Assembly (NCBI RefSeq): GCF_002002905.1
Contig: NZ_CP019509.1
Location: forward strand, 3,510,001 to 3,574,000
Direction of reading: 5' to 3'
Origin: Aquaspirillum sp. LM1
Lineage (GTDB): Bacteria; Pseudomonadota; Gammaproteobacteria; Burkholderiales; Aquaspirillaceae
DNA: 64,000 bases
Notes under the pieces: generated by a model
The model's input: only the letters and a program-made list of their open reading frames with translations
Told to the model about the DNA's origin: nothing
The model's database searches: none
Shown: positions 44,523-53,354 of the stretch, one piece after another
Position numbering within the stretch: position 1 is the stretch's first letter
Layout: each line of letters begins with the position of its first letter
Program-made: the position numbers and the translations under genes

Positions 44523-44579
44523 GGTGGTCAGCCGGATTTCGCTTGGTTAACCCCCAGGCCGGCCCGTACAATCGCGGGC

Positions 44580-45551
44580 ATGTCACGACTTCTGCTTGTT
44601 CGCATGTCGTCCATGGGCGACTTGATTCACACCCTGCCTGCGCTGACCGATCTGGCTCGCCGCTTTCCCGACGTGCGCGTGGACTGGCTGGCGGAAGAAG
44701 CGTTTGTGGATATCCCGCGCCTGCATCCGGCGGTGGACCAGGTGATTCCGATTGCCTGGCGGCGCTGGCGCAAGCGGCTGTGGCATCCGGCCACCTGGGG
44801 CGCGTTGCGCGCCTGTCACCAGGCGCTGAATGCCCGCCGTTACGATCTGGTGCTGGATATGCAGGGCCTGATCAAAAGTGCCCTGGTGGCGCGCTGGGTG
44901 CGCAATACGCCCTTGGGGGGCTACGCGGCGGACAGCATCCGCGAGCCGCTGGCCAGCCGCGCCTACGACAAAACCTATCAGGTCAGCCGCAGCCTGTCGG
45001 CCATTGAACGCAACCGCCGGTTGATGGGCCTGGCCTTTGGCTACCAGCCCGACCCCACCCCGCCCAACTTTGGCATCCAGCCTGGCCCGCGCCCGGACTG
45101 GCTGGACGCCAACGACTACGCCGTGTTGCTGACCGCCACATCCCGCGCTGAAAAAGAATGGCCGGAAACCCACTGGCTGACCCTGGGCGCAGCCTTGCAG
45201 TCGCAAGGGCTGAGCGTGATCTGGCCATGGGGCAGTGCGCCGGAACACGCCCGCGCCCTGCGCCTGGTGGAAGCCTTGCCGGGCAGCAAGGTGGCACCGC
45301 GCCTGTCGCTGGCGCAGGCGGCGGGTTTGCTCGGCCATGCCGCCGCCGTAGTGGGGGTGGACACTGGGCTGACCCATCTGGCCAATGCGCTGGATCGTCC
45401 GCTGGTGGCGATTTACACCGACACCGACCCGCAACTGACCGGCGTGGTGTCGTCGTCTTGTGCCATCAATCTGGGCGGTGTGGCCGCCTGCCCGACCGCT
45501 GACGCGGTGCTGAGTGCCCTGGCGCGCTGCCGGGCCGGAACGGCGGCATGA
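44580..45551 (+). CDS. waaC: LPS heptosyltransferase I
   Basis: This 323-residue GT9 enzyme adds the first L-glycero-D-manno-heptose to Kdo of lipid A. The N-terminus LLLVRMSSMGDLIHTLPALTD, the middle LVLDMQGLIKSAL and the C-terminal GVDTGLTHLANALDRPLVA are characteristic of WaaC. The start is set at MSRLLLV; longer frames run into the DnaA-box region. A TACAAT hexamer ends only 7 bp before the ATG. It overlaps waaA by ATGA. Confidence 0.94.
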   Translation: MSRLLLVRMSSMGDLIHTLPALTDLARRFPDVRVDWLAEEAFVDIPRLHPAVDQVIPIAWRRWRKRLWHPATWGALRACHQALNARRYDLVLDMQGLIKSALVARWVRNTPLGGYAADSIREPLASRAYDKTYQVSRSLSAIERNRRLMGLAFGYQPDPTPPNFGIQPGPRPDWLDANDYAVLLTATSRAEKEWPETHWLTLGAALQSQGLSVIWPWGSAPEHARALRLVEALPGSKVAPRLSLAQAAGLLGHAAAVVGVDTGLTHLANALDRPLVAIYTDTDPQLTGVVSSSCAINLGGVAACPTADAVLSALARCRAGTAA

Positions 45552-46816
45552 ACGCTTGGCGCTGGCTTTACGCCCGGCTATGGACCATTCTGCCGCCGCT
45601 GGTGAACCGCTACCTGCGCAAACGCGCGCGCCAGCAGCCGGAATACCTGGAACACTGGGACGAACGCTGGGCGCGCCAGCCCGCGCAGACGGACGACCCG
45701 CGTGGGGTGATCTGGGTGCATGCGGTGTCGGTGGGGGAAACCCGCGCCGCCCAGCCGCTGGTGGCGGCATTGCGCGCGCGCTGGCCGGATCGCCCGCTGC
45801 TGGTCACCCAGATGACCCCCACTGGCCGGGAAACCGCCCTGTCGCTGTACGGCGGCCAGGCAACGGTGCGCTACCTGCCTTACGACGCCCCAGACGCTGT
45901 GGCGCGGTTTCTGGCCCGTTACCAGCCTGTGCTGGGGGTGCTGATGGAAACTGAGCTGTGGCCCAATCTGATTGCCGCCTGCGCCCAGCGCGGTGTGCCG
46001 CTGTTTCTGGCCAATGCCCGCCTGTCCGAGCGCTCGGCACGTGGCTATCGCCGCATTGGCGGGCTGATCCGTCCGGCGCTGGCCAGCCTGGCTGGGGTGG
46101 CCGCGCAAAGCGAAGACGACGCCGCCCGCCTGCGCGCCCTGGGTGCCCACCAGGTGGCGGTGTGCGGCAACCTGAAATTTGACATCACCCCGCCGCCACA
46201 AGCCGCCGTATTGGCCGCCCAGTTGCGCCAATGGCGCGGCGAGCGTCCGCTGTGGATGGCGGCCAGCACCCGCGAGGGCGAAGAAGCCCTGCTGCTGGAC
46301 GCCCTGCCCGCCGACAGCCCGGCGGTGCTGCTGCTCACCCCGCGCCATCCGCAGCGCTTTGCCGAAGTGGCCGAGCTGTTGCGCGTGCGCGGCATCCCGT
46401 TTCAGCGCCGCAGCGACAACGCCGCCCTGCGCGCCGATACCCGTGTCTGGCTGGGCGACAGCATGGGTGAAATGTTCGCCTACTATCAGGCCGTCGATCT
46501 GGCCTTTATCGGCGGCAGCCTGCTGCCGCTGGGCGGGCAAAACCTGATCGAACCGGCTGCTGTGGGCTGCCCGGTGCTGATTGGCCCGTCCACCTTCAAT
46601 TTTGCCGAAGTCACCCGCCTGGCCCTGGCCGAAGGTGCCGCCCGCCAGGTGGCTGACGCTGACGAACTGCACCGCACCGTTGCCGTTCTGCTGGCTGACC
46701 CTGACGCCCGCCAGCGCATGGGCGCCGCTGGCCTGGCCTTTGCCCAGCGCCACCGGGGCGCGACTGCGCGCACGCTGGCGCATGTGTTGGGGTGTGTGGG
46801 GGAGGCGGTTAATTGA
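45548..46816 (+). CDS. waaA: Kdo transferase
   Basis: This 422-residue 3-deoxy-D-manno-octulosonate transferase attaches Kdo to lipid IVA at the inner-membrane cytoplasmic face. The sequence WVHAVSVGETRAAQPLVAAL, the hallmark PYDAPDAVARFL, LMETELWPNLIAACAQRGVP and GGQNLIEPAAVGCPVLIGP are all typical. The N-terminal hydrophobic segment anchors the protein. Translation is coupled to waaC through a 4-bp overlap; both steps belong to inner-core assembly. Confidence 0.95.
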   Translation: MNAWRWLYARLWTILPPLVNRYLRKRARQQPEYLEHWDERWARQPAQTDDPRGVIWVHAVSVGETRAAQPLVAALRARWPDRPLLVTQMTPTGRETALSLYGGQATVRYLPYDAPDAVARFLARYQPVLGVLMETELWPNLIAACAQRGVPLFLANARLSERSARGYRRIGGLIRPALASLAGVAAQSEDDAARLRALGAHQVAVCGNLKFDITPPPQAAVLAAQLRQWRGERPLWMAASTREGEEALLLDALPADSPAVLLLTPRHPQRFAEVAELLRVRGIPFQRRSDNAALRADTRVWLGDSMGEMFAYYQAVDLAFIGGSLLPLGGQNLIEPAAVGCPVLIGPSTFNFAEVTRLALAEGAARQVADADELHRTVAVLLADPDARQRMGAAGLAFAQRHRGATARTLAHVLGCVGEAVN

Positions 46817-46900
46817 TGTCGAGCGCTGTGCCGCCCTGGCGATGGCGCAAGGTTTCGCCCTACACTACCTTGTGCATACATATTTGCTGAGGAGCGTATT

Positions 46901-47095
46901 GTGCGAACTAATATTGTGATTGATGACCGTCTGATGGATGACGCTCTGCGCCTGACGGGCTTCAAGACCAAAAAACAAGCGGTGGAAGCTGGCCTGAAAA
47001 TGCTAGTGCGCCTGGCTCGGCAAGAAGAAGTTCGTAAACTGCGTGGGCAAATTCCCTGGCAGGGCGATTTGGACGAGATGACGACTGATGCATGA
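46901..47095 (+). CDS. Orphan VapB-type antitoxin
   Basis: This 64-residue ribbon-helix-helix antitoxin (MRTNIVIDDRLMDDALRLTG, then KTKKQAVEAGLKMLVRL) is of the VapB/DUF2191 type, starting with GTG after GAGGAG. Its normal partner, a PIN-domain VapC nuclease, is missing: only the first three codons of a vapC-like start remain, in the usual ATGA overlap. It may persist as a DNA-binding repressor or a free antidote. Confidence 0.85.
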   Translation: MRTNIVIDDRLMDDALRLTGFKTKKQAVEAGLKMLVRLARQEEVRKLRGQIPWQGDLDEMTTDA

Positions 47096-47118
47096 TCCTG
47101 AGGGGATTCTGCATTTGA
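47092..47118 (+). pseudogene. Remnant of a vapC start
   Basis: ATGATCCTG overlaps the vapB stop as ATGA and encodes M-I-L, as in many VapC proteins (MILVDTSVW). Reading then continues RGFCI and ends at TGA, so the PIN domain has been deleted. The call rests on three residues plus operon geometry. Confidence 0.4.
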
Positions 47119-47194
47119 ATTGACTATTTCTGTGGCGCGTTATCACGGCGACAACCCGGGTTCGCGCATGCGTTTCCGGGCCGCGCCACGGTAT

Positions 47195-48706
47195 TTACAA
47201 CCAAGGCCGCAGCCATGACCAAACCACATGCTGCAACTGATTTGGCCAACGTTGTAACGCCCACTGTAGGGCGAAAGCCCAGATGGTGAAGGTAATCACA
47301 ACCAGATTCACCCGCAACCAATAGCGCACAGGGATCGCCAGGCGGCGCAATTCCGCCTTTAATTCATCAGAATACCCTTTGTGAAAATCCCCTGCTCCTT
47401 CCAATGCTTTGCCATGGGCGGCCCGAATCGGGTAAGCCGTCAGCAGCAGCACCAGCAAGCAGATAGCCAGCAGCCACAGCAAACCATAGCGCACACCTAA
47501 AGTCGGCAGCGGAAAATGGCCATAGGCAACTGTTACCCAGTGCGGAAACAGCGCTTGCACATCTTTAGGCAAATAAGCCGCCAGTAGCCAGCTGATAAAG
47601 CCCACCCACACCGATAATAAACTGGATTGTACGGCCCAAGTGGTCCAGTAAGCGGTTTTATGGCGCATTTCTTCATCATTGGCCCACAGCACCGGGCTGA
47701 GTAGCAATGCCACCGGTCCCCATAGCCAGGCGCTGGCTTTGAGGTTCCAGCGGTAGAGCAAGGCGGGGAGATAAATTAGGGTAACTAGGGTTGTAAGAAG
47801 CATATATTCGATTATATTGTCACGAACTCCACGCTCCATTTTCTGTTCAAGCATTCTCTCTAAACGTTCAAACAGTCCTTTCAATGTAAGATCATTGTCA
47901 ACCTCTCCTGCTCCGGGTAAAAGTTCCGGTAGATGGCGTGCGTCAATGATGCAAACTGTTTCGTGCCAATTACGCGGGAAAGTGGCTAAGCCCGAACGCC
48001 AATATTGAAGGGTTGCCCAAAGGCGGATGAATATAGTGCGGACTAAGAGACCGAGGTTAATGGCTGACATTACTACTAGAAGTGCGAACTGTGCCAGAAT
48101 TATGGTGCCTATATCCGTAATTGCAGCCATGGCCATGCCAGTAACTGTACCTGCGCCAGTAAGCGTACCCGCAGCTGAAGCTACAACTGAAGCTACAACT
48201 GAAGCCACAGTTGAAGTTGCAAATGTAACCGAAGATGAAACCATAACCGCAGCCATACTTGTAACCGCAACTGCAACCATACCTGCAACCACAACGAAAA
48301 CCCACGTCAGCGTTGCTCCTCGCCACAATATCTCCCAGCCGGTTTGCCCTAACAGGAAGTACTGCATTCCCCAGTAGCTTAGCCCCACCGTTAGACAAGC
48401 GGACAGCAGCCCGATGAGCCATTTCTGAGCAGTAGATATTTCTTCTGCTCCCCCTATGTCCTCCCAATACTCCCACAACATCGTCTTTCCCGCCGCCACT
48501 GATTCCGGTGAGCGCAGTAATAACACCGGAGCTGCCATCAGCCCGATGAGGGTGAGCCAGGGCCAGGGGGAAATACTGCTTAACCACCAAAAAAAGGCCG
48601 TGGCCAGGGGAATTTCCAGCAGCGCCAGTACGGAAATCTGTCCGCGTTGGATGGAGTTATCGCTGCTGATCCAAACCCAGCGAGATTCCTTTACGTTTTC
48701 ACTCAT
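47195..48706 (-). CDS. Polytopic membrane protein of unknown function
   Basis: This roughly 503-residue protein has about ten hydrophobic segments. A soluble loop in the middle (RNWHETVCIIDARHLPELLPG and KGLFERLERMLEQKMERG) may be cytoplasmic. Residues around 145-200 are nearly all Ala, Val, Ser, Thr, Met and Gly (AVTSMAAVMVSSSVTF, VASVVASVVASAAGT), encoded by a 12-bp tandem repeat. I recognise no family. The start at 48706 follows GAG at good spacing; an ATG 6 bp earlier is possible. No partner gene is apparent. Confidence 0.65.
   Translation of the reverse strand: MSENVKESRWVWISSDNSIQRGQISVLALLEIPLATAFFWWLSSISPWPWLTLIGLMAAPVLLLRSPESVAAGKTMLWEYWEDIGGAEEISTAQKWLIGLLSACLTVGLSYWGMQYFLLGQTGWEILWRGATLTWVFVVVAGMVAVAVTSMAAVMVSSSVTFATSTVASVVASVVASAAGTLTGAGTVTGMAMAAITDIGTIILAQFALLVVMSAINLGLLVRTIFIRLWATLQYWRSGLATFPRNWHETVCIIDARHLPELLPGAGEVDNDLTLKGLFERLERMLEQKMERGVRDNIIEYMLLTTLVTLIYLPALLYRWNLKASAWLWGPVALLLSPVLWANDEEMRHKTAYWTTWAVQSSLLSVWVGFISWLLAAYLPKDVQALFPHWVTVAYGHFPLPTLGVRYGLLWLLAICLLVLLLTAYPIRAAHGKALEGAGDFHKGYSDELKAELRRLAIPVRYWLRVNLVVITFTIWAFALQWALQRWPNQLQHVVWSWLRPWL
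48177..48224. repeat. 12-bp tandem repeat inside the membrane-protein gene
   Basis: There are two identical copies of GAAGCTACAACT (48177-48200), then two diverged copies (48201-48224), with looser related units extending to about 48300. The repeats encode S-V-V-A steps of a hydrophobic segment. Confidence 0.75.
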
Positions 48707-48780
48707 AGACATCTCGACGATAAAATGAACAATTTATGATAAAGCGGTGTCAAATAGGGCGTGGTCGGGCTGCACGCTTA

Positions 48781-48895
48781 GGGGTACGCTGATTTATTCA
48801 GAACAATCTGTTTTGCTAAAAGTTAACGTTCAGCAAAATCAAATTCCTGGATTTCTGCTTTCGCGGGAATGATGATTTTTTCAGCGTGTTCTTGA
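48781..48895. repeat. Diverged relative of the 16.9-kb palindromic element
   Basis: The right end CGCGGGAATGATGATTTTTT followed by CAGCG matches the right border of the 245-bp array, and the left end GGGGTACGCTGATTTATTCA recalls its left border. One degenerate copy, without tandem amplification. Confidence 0.55.
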
Positions 48896-49162
48896 TATTG
48901 CAATCAGGGTCTCCGCACTCGAATGACATACAGCAGAAAAATAGAAGGTTTGCACAAAATTTAAGCAGCACCTATGGTGCAGACAGCCCAAGAAACGGCG
49001 CTGCCGCTCAAAACCATCTTGACTTATTTCGATATCGCAAAAAACGGGAGGTTCACCCCGCTTGACAGATGCTTTTTTGGTGCTTTTCTGCCTAAAATTT
49101 GTGCAAAACGGCCTGTTTTTACAATATCCATTCCGAGTGCGGAGGCCATGATATTGCAATAC
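48894..49162. repeat. Imperfect long inverted repeat, possible relic element
   Basis: Two arms of about 75 bp mirror each other: CTCCGCACTCGAATG near 48917 against CATTCCGAGTGCGGAG near 49129, and GTTTGCACAAAATTTAAGCA near 48948 against TGCCTAAAATTTGTGCAAAA near 49090. GATATTGCAAT occurs at both outer edges. With the previous entry this accounts for most of the 585-bp gap between the membrane-protein gene and thiE; no coding frame is convincing. Confidence 0.6.
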
Positions 49163-49291
49163 GGCTGAAGCTGGGCGCTGGGCGTTTGTATGCCCGTCCC
49201 CGTCAAATTTTTTTGCTGCGTGCGGCTGGTGTTTCGCTTCAGCTGACAACTGGGTCTTGCTGGCAGCGGCAAGCGCGCATGCCGCCAGTAT

Positions 49292-49921
49292 TCACCCCCA
49301 CTCCGCGTTCAACGCACACGCCGCCGCCAGTGGATCCTCCGCGTCAAACACCCCGCCAATCACCGCCAGCATATCCGCACCGGCTGCGACAATCTCGCGC
49401 GCATTGGCCGGGGTGATGCCGCCAATCGCCACCCGTGGTACGCCCAGTGCAGCGCTGTCGGCAAACAGGCTGAGCGGCGCACGCACGGCGTTCGGTTTGG
49501 TGGCAGACGGGCAGACGGCACCAAAGGCCACATAATCGGCACCAGCGGCGACGGCGGCGTGCGCCAGCGCCAGCTGGTCGTAGCACGACGCGCCCAGGAT
49601 GGCGTGTTTGCCCAGGCGGGCGCGGGCGGCGGCGATGTCGCCGTCGTCGCGGCCCAGGTGTACCCCATCGGCCCCCACCTGCTCGGCCAGCGCCACGTCA
49701 TCGTTGATGATCAGCCCGACGCCGGCGGTGCGGGTGAGCACGCGCAGGGTGTGCGCCTGCGCCAGGCGCAGGGCGGGGTCGGTGGATTTGTTGCGGTATT
49801 GCAGCAGCGCTGGCCGGGCGGCCAGCACCTGTTCACAGGCGGCAAACAGCGCCGCGCTGTCTGCACTGTCCGGGGTGATCAGATACAGCCCGCAGCGGGG
49901 CAGGGTGTCAGGCCAGGCCAT
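49292..49921 (-). CDS. thiE: Thiamine phosphate synthase
   Basis: This 209-residue TIM-barrel enzyme couples HMP-PP and thiazole phosphate to thiamine monophosphate. Motifs include LLQYRNKSTDP, GLIINDDVALAEQVGADGVH and the phosphate-binding VAIGGITPANAREIVAAGAD. It overlaps the end of thiD by 14 bp, so the two are an operon. No TPP riboswitch precedes this pair, unlike thiC. Confidence 0.93.
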   Translation of the reverse strand: MAWPDTLPRCGLYLITPDSADSAALFAACEQVLAARPALLQYRNKSTDPALRLAQAHTLRVLTRTAGVGLIINDDVALAEQVGADGVHLGRDDGDIAAARARLGKHAILGASCYDQLALAHAAVAAGADYVAFGAVCPSATKPNAVRAPLSLFADSAALGVPRVAIGGITPANAREIVAAGADMLAVIGGVFDAEDPLAAACALNAEWG

Positions 49922-50771
49922 CGGCTTCTCCTGCGGGGTCGTCTTCGGCAGGGGCTTCGCCGCGCGCCCAGAACAGCCGGTCGGGGATGGCCTGGCCCAT
50001 GCCGGGGCGGAAGGCGTGATTCAGGGTTTCCCAGGTGTAGGCTTGCGCTTCACGCACGGCGTCGGGCAGGGGCAGGCCGTTGGCCAGGGTGCCGGCAATG
50101 GCCGAGGCCAGCGTGCAGCCAGAGCCATGGTAGCTGCCGGGTAGGCGCGGCCAGGTTTCCCGCGACACCATGCCATTGCCGTGGTACAGGGTGTTGCACA
50201 CTTTCACCGTGTTGTCGTGGGTGCCGGTAATCAGCACATACTGTGCGCCGGCGTCCAGCAGGCGCTGGGCGGCGGTGGCCAGCGGCAGGTCGTCTTCTTC
50301 GTCCGGGTCGTTGGCGGCCAGCCGGCGCGCTTCGATGCAGTTGGGGGTAATCAGCGTGGTCAGCGGCAGCAGCATTTCCCGGATGGCGTCGCGCAGTTCT
50401 TCGTTGGCCAGCTCATCGCCGCCGCCCGAGGCCAGCACCGGGTCGAGGATCAGCGGCACATCCGGGTAGTCGGCGGCAATTTCGGCAATCACGGCGGCGT
50501 TTTCCACGCTGCCGATCATGCCCACCTTGAACACGGCAACGGGCATGTCTTCCAGTAAAAACCGTGCCTGGTCAGACACTTGGTCGGCTTCCATTACCCA
50601 GAAATTTTCCACGCCACGCGTGTCCTGGACGGTCAGGGCGGTAATCACCGACAGCGGATGGCAGCCCAGGCTGGCCAGGGTGAGGATGTCGGCCTGAATG
50701 CCGGCGCCACCGGAAGGGTCAGACCCCGCCAATGTCATGACAATCGGCGGAAATTCGGCAACTTGGGTCAA
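49908..50771 (-). CDS. thiD: Hydroxymethylpyrimidine/phosphomethylpyrimidine kinase
   Basis: This roughly 287-residue ribokinase-fold enzyme phosphorylates HMP-P to HMP-PP. The signature LAGSDPSGGAGIQADILTL, then PLILDPVLASGGG and PGSYHGSGCTLASAIA with the catalytic Cys region, are all present. The family N-terminus suits a TTG start at 50771 (GAGAATCCACC before it); an ATG at 50810 overlaps a TAAAAT hexamer that may be the -10, so I prefer the TTG. The divergent rubredoxin gene starts only 68 bp from this TTG. Confidence 0.88.
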   Translation of the reverse strand: MTQVAEFPPIVMTLAGSDPSGGAGIQADILTLASLGCHPLSVITALTVQDTRGVENFWVMEADQVSDQARFLLEDMPVAVFKVGMIGSVENAAVIAEIAADYPDVPLILDPVLASGGGDELANEELRDAIREMLLPLTTLITPNCIEARRLAANDPDEEDDLPLATAAQRLLDAGAQYVLITGTHDNTVKVCNTLYHGNGMVSRETWPRLPGSYHGSGCTLASAIAGTLANGLPLPDAVREAQAYTWETLNHAFRPGMGQAIPDRLFWARGEAPAEDDPAGEADGLA

Positions 50772-50838
50772 GGTGGATTCTCGAACGGGGTGAACAATGT
50801 AGAATTTCATTTTACCTGTCCGACTCCGGAGCAACCAC

Positions 50839-51003
50839 ATGAAAACCTGGATGTGCCTTATTTGCGGTTTTATTTACGATGAAGCACAAGGCCGCCCCGA
50901 AGATGGCATTGCGCCAGGAACCCACTGGGAAGACGTGCCGATGAACTGGACTTGCCCGGATTGCGGTGCCCGCAAGGACGATTTCGAGATGATCGAAATC
51001 TGA
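50839..51003 (+). CDS. rubA: Rubredoxin
   Basis: This 54-residue electron carrier has one Fe bound by four cysteines: C6 and C9 (MCLICG), C39 and C42 (CPDCG), with the expected aromatic core ([13 protein letters not shown]). CGGAG lies 8 nt before the ATG. It faces thiD divergently and is followed 25 bp later by hemJ on the same strand. Confidence 0.96.
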   Translation: MKTWMCLICGFIYDEAQGRPEDGIAPGTHWEDVPMNWTCPDCGARKDDFEMIEI

Positions 51004-51028
51004 TCGACTGCCTGCCTGAGGAACGCTG

Positions 51029-51445
51029 ATGGCCTACCTGTACCTGAAAGCCCTGCACCTGTTTTTTGTCGTGGCCTGGTTTGCCGGGCTGTTTTATCTG
51101 CCACGCATTTTTGTCAACCTGGCCATGGCCGGCGACATGGTGGAGCTGGCCCGGCTTAAGCTGATGGCCAGCAAGCTGTACCGCTTTATGACCCCGCTGG
51201 GCCTGATTGCGCTGGCGCTGGGCCTGGTGCTGTGGCTGGGTTACGGCGTGACTGGCGGCTGGCTGCATGCCAAGCTCACCCTGGTGGGCGGGCTGGTGGT
51301 TTATCACATTGCCTGCCGCCAGCTGTTGCAGGTGTTTTTGGCGGATGGCAATACCCGCAGCCACACCTGGTTTCGCGTGTTCAATGAGCTGCCGGTGCTG
51401 CTGCTGCTGGCCATTGTCATTCTGGTGATTGTCAAACCTTTTTAA
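51029..51445 (+). CDS. hemJ: Protoporphyrinogen IX oxidase HemJ
   Basis: This 138-residue membrane protein has four hydrophobic helices. It begins MAYLYLKALHLFFVVAWFAG with conserved H10, and AKLTLVGGLVVYH carries the conserved Lys of the HemJ/UPF0093 family, which oxidises protoporphyrinogen in the inner membrane. hemL lies two genes downstream, consistent with a haem role. The upstream rubredoxin could be co-transcribed. Confidence 0.85.
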   Translation: MAYLYLKALHLFFVVAWFAGLFYLPRIFVNLAMAGDMVELARLKLMASKLYRFMTPLGLIALALGLVLWLGYGVTGGWLHAKLTLVGGLVVYHIACRQLLQVFLADGNTRSHTWFRVFNELPVLLLLAIVILVIVKPF

Positions 51446-51489
51446 CTGCCATAGCCGGCTGTTTGCTGGTGTAGCAAGGAGTTGCCTGC

Positions 51490-51954
51490 ATGGCAATGGA
51501 AATTGAACGCCGCTTTCTGGTCAGCGGCGACGGCTGGCGCACTGCGCCAGGCCGGGTGCTGAAGCAGGGGTTCATTGCGGTGTCGCGCGAGCGGGTGGTG
51601 CGGGTGCGCATCGACGGCGACACGGCCTGGCTGACCATCAAGGCGATGGTCACCCATACGTCGCGTCATGAATTCGAATACGCCATTCCGATGGCGGATG
51701 CCCAGACCATGCTCGACACCTTGTGTCCGGCGGTGATGGAAAAACTGCGCCGCCGGGTGACGGTGGGCAGCCATGTCTGGGAGGTGGATGAATTTTTTGG
51801 CGACAACGCGGGTCTGGTGCTGGCCGAAGTGGAACTGGCGCAGGAGGACGAAGCGTTTGTCACGCCAGACTGGCTGGGCGAGGAAGTCACCCAGGATGGC
51901 CGTTATACCAATGCCCATTTGAGCCAGCACCCGTATGGCCACTGGCCGGCGTGA
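51490..51954 (+). CDS. CYTH-domain protein (triphosphatase-like)
   Basis: This 154-residue CYTH protein has the ExExK-type start MEIERRFLV, followed by alternating basic and acidic tunnel residues (VVRVRIDGDTAWLTIK, EVDEFFG, LAEVELAQEDE). Bacterial relatives such as NE1496 hydrolyse inorganic triphosphate or nucleotides. Two ATGs six bases apart can serve as start. It sits between hemJ and hemL without an obvious functional tie. Confidence 0.85.
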   Translation: MAMEIERRFLVSGDGWRTAPGRVLKQGFIAVSRERVVRVRIDGDTAWLTIKAMVTHTSRHEFEYAIPMADAQTMLDTLCPAVMEKLRRRVTVGSHVWEVDEFFGDNAGLVLAEVELAQEDEAFVTPDWLGEEVTQDGRYTNAHLSQHPYGHWPA

Positions 51955-51990
51955 GCCCCGATTGATTGTGTTTTTTCAGGAATATTTTTT

Positions 51991-53271
51991 ATGAGCCGCA
52001 ACCACACCTTATTTGAACGCGCCCGCCAGACCATTCCCGGTGGGGTCAACTCGCCAGTGCGCGCCTTTGGCAGCGTGGGCGGCACGCCGCTGTTTTTTCA
52101 GCGCGGCAACGGTGCCTATCTGTGGGATGCCGACAACACCCAGTACATCGACTATGTGGGCTCGTGGGGCCCGGCCATTGTCGGCCACGCCCACCCGGAG
52201 GTGATTGCCGCCGTGCAGGCGGCCGTGGTGAATGGCCTGTCGTTTGGCGCACCCACCGAAGCCGAAATCCTGATTGCCGAAGAAATCGTCAAGCTGGTGC
52301 CGTCGATTGAATCCGTGCGCCTGGTGTCGTCCGGCACTGAAGCCACCATGAGCGCTATTCGCCTGGCGCGCGGCTTTACTGGCCGGGACAAGATCGTCAA
52401 GTTTGAAGGCTGTTACCACGGCCATTCTGATAGCTTGCTGGTGAAGGCGGGTTCTGGCCTGCTGACCTTTGGCACGCCCAGCTCGGGTGGTGTACCGGCG
52501 GATTTCACCCGCCACACCCTGGTGCTGGAATACAACAACGTCGAACAACTGACGCAAACCTTTGCCGAGCTGGGCGACCAGCTGGCCTGCGTGATTCTGG
52601 AGCCGTTTGCCGGCAATATGAATCTGATCCGCCCCAGCGCCGAGTTTGTTGCCGCGCTGCGCGAGCTGTGCACCCGCCATGGCACGGTGCTGATTTACGA
52701 CGAAGTGATGACCGGTTTCCGCGTGGCGCTGGGCGGCGCGCAGGAACTGCACGGCATTCGTCCGGACCTGACCACGCTGGGCAAGGTGGTGGGCGGCGGC
52801 ATGCCGATTGGCGCGTTTGGTGGCCGCGCCGACATCATGGCCTGCATCGCCCCGCTGGGCTCGGTGTATCAGGCCGGCACGCTGTCGGGCAATCCGGTGG
52901 CGGTGGCTGCCGGGCTGACCACGCTCAAGCTGATCCAGGCCGAGGGCTTCCATGCCCGCTTGGGCGAGCGCACCCGCCAGCTGGTCGATGGCCTGGCCGC
53001 TGCCGCCCGCGAGACGGGTGTGACGTGCAGCACCGACAGCGTCGGTGGCATGTTCGGGCTGTATTTCACCGCTCAGGTGCCGCGCAGCTACGCCGAGGTG
53101 ATGCAGGCCAACCGCGAGCAGTTCAACCGCTTCTTCCACGCCATGCTGGCCGAAGGCGTGTATCTGGCTCCGTCGGCGTTCGAGGCCGGGTTTGTCTCTG
53201 CCGCGCACAGCGAAGCCGATATCGACGCCACCGTGGCGGCAGCTCGCCGCGCGTTTGCCAAACTGGCCTGA
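51991..53271 (+). CDS. hemL: Glutamate-1-semialdehyde 2,1-aminomutase
   Basis: This 426-residue PLP enzyme makes 5-aminolevulinate in the C5 haem pathway. It starts [20 protein letters not shown], has [35 protein letters not shown] and the PLP lysine in [18 protein letters not shown]. The length is typical. AGGA precedes the ATG. A strong terminator follows 21 bp after the stop. Confidence 0.96.
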   Translation: MSRNHTLFERARQTIPGGVNSPVRAFGSVGGTPLFFQRGNGAYLWDADNTQYIDYVGSWGPAIVGHAHPEVIAAVQAAVVNGLSFGAPTEAEILIAEEIVKLVPSIESVRLVSSGTEATMSAIRLARGFTGRDKIVKFEGCYHGHSDSLLVKAGSGLLTFGTPSSGGVPADFTRHTLVLEYNNVEQLTQTFAELGDQLACVILEPFAGNMNLIRPSAEFVAALRELCTRHGTVLIYDEVMTGFRVALGGAQELHGIRPDLTTLGKVVGGGMPIGAFGGRADIMACIAPLGSVYQAGTLSGNPVAVAAGLTTLKLIQAEGFHARLGERTRQLVDGLAAAARETGVTCSTDSVGGMFGLYFTAQVPRSYAEVMQANREQFNRFFHAMLAEGVYLAPSAFEAGFVSAAHSEADIDATVAAARRAFAKLA

Positions 53272-53292
53272 TTGTCCACTGGTGTCTCCATG

Positions 53293-53327
53293 CCGGGTGC
53301 GTCGTGCCAGATGGGCGACGCACCCGG
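53293..53327 (+). terminator. Terminator of hemL
   Basis: CCGGGTGCGTCG (53293-53304) pairs perfectly with 53316-53327 across an 11-base loop and is followed by TGTTTTTA. Confidence 0.88.
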
Positions 53328-53354
53328 TGTTTTTATGGGGAGCTTAGGGATGGG

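Noticed and set aside
48057..48590. 177-codon Cys/Gly/Tyr-rich minus-strand frame
   Set aside because: It overlaps the membrane-protein gene on the same strand, and its odd composition comes from the 12-bp repeat read in another frame.
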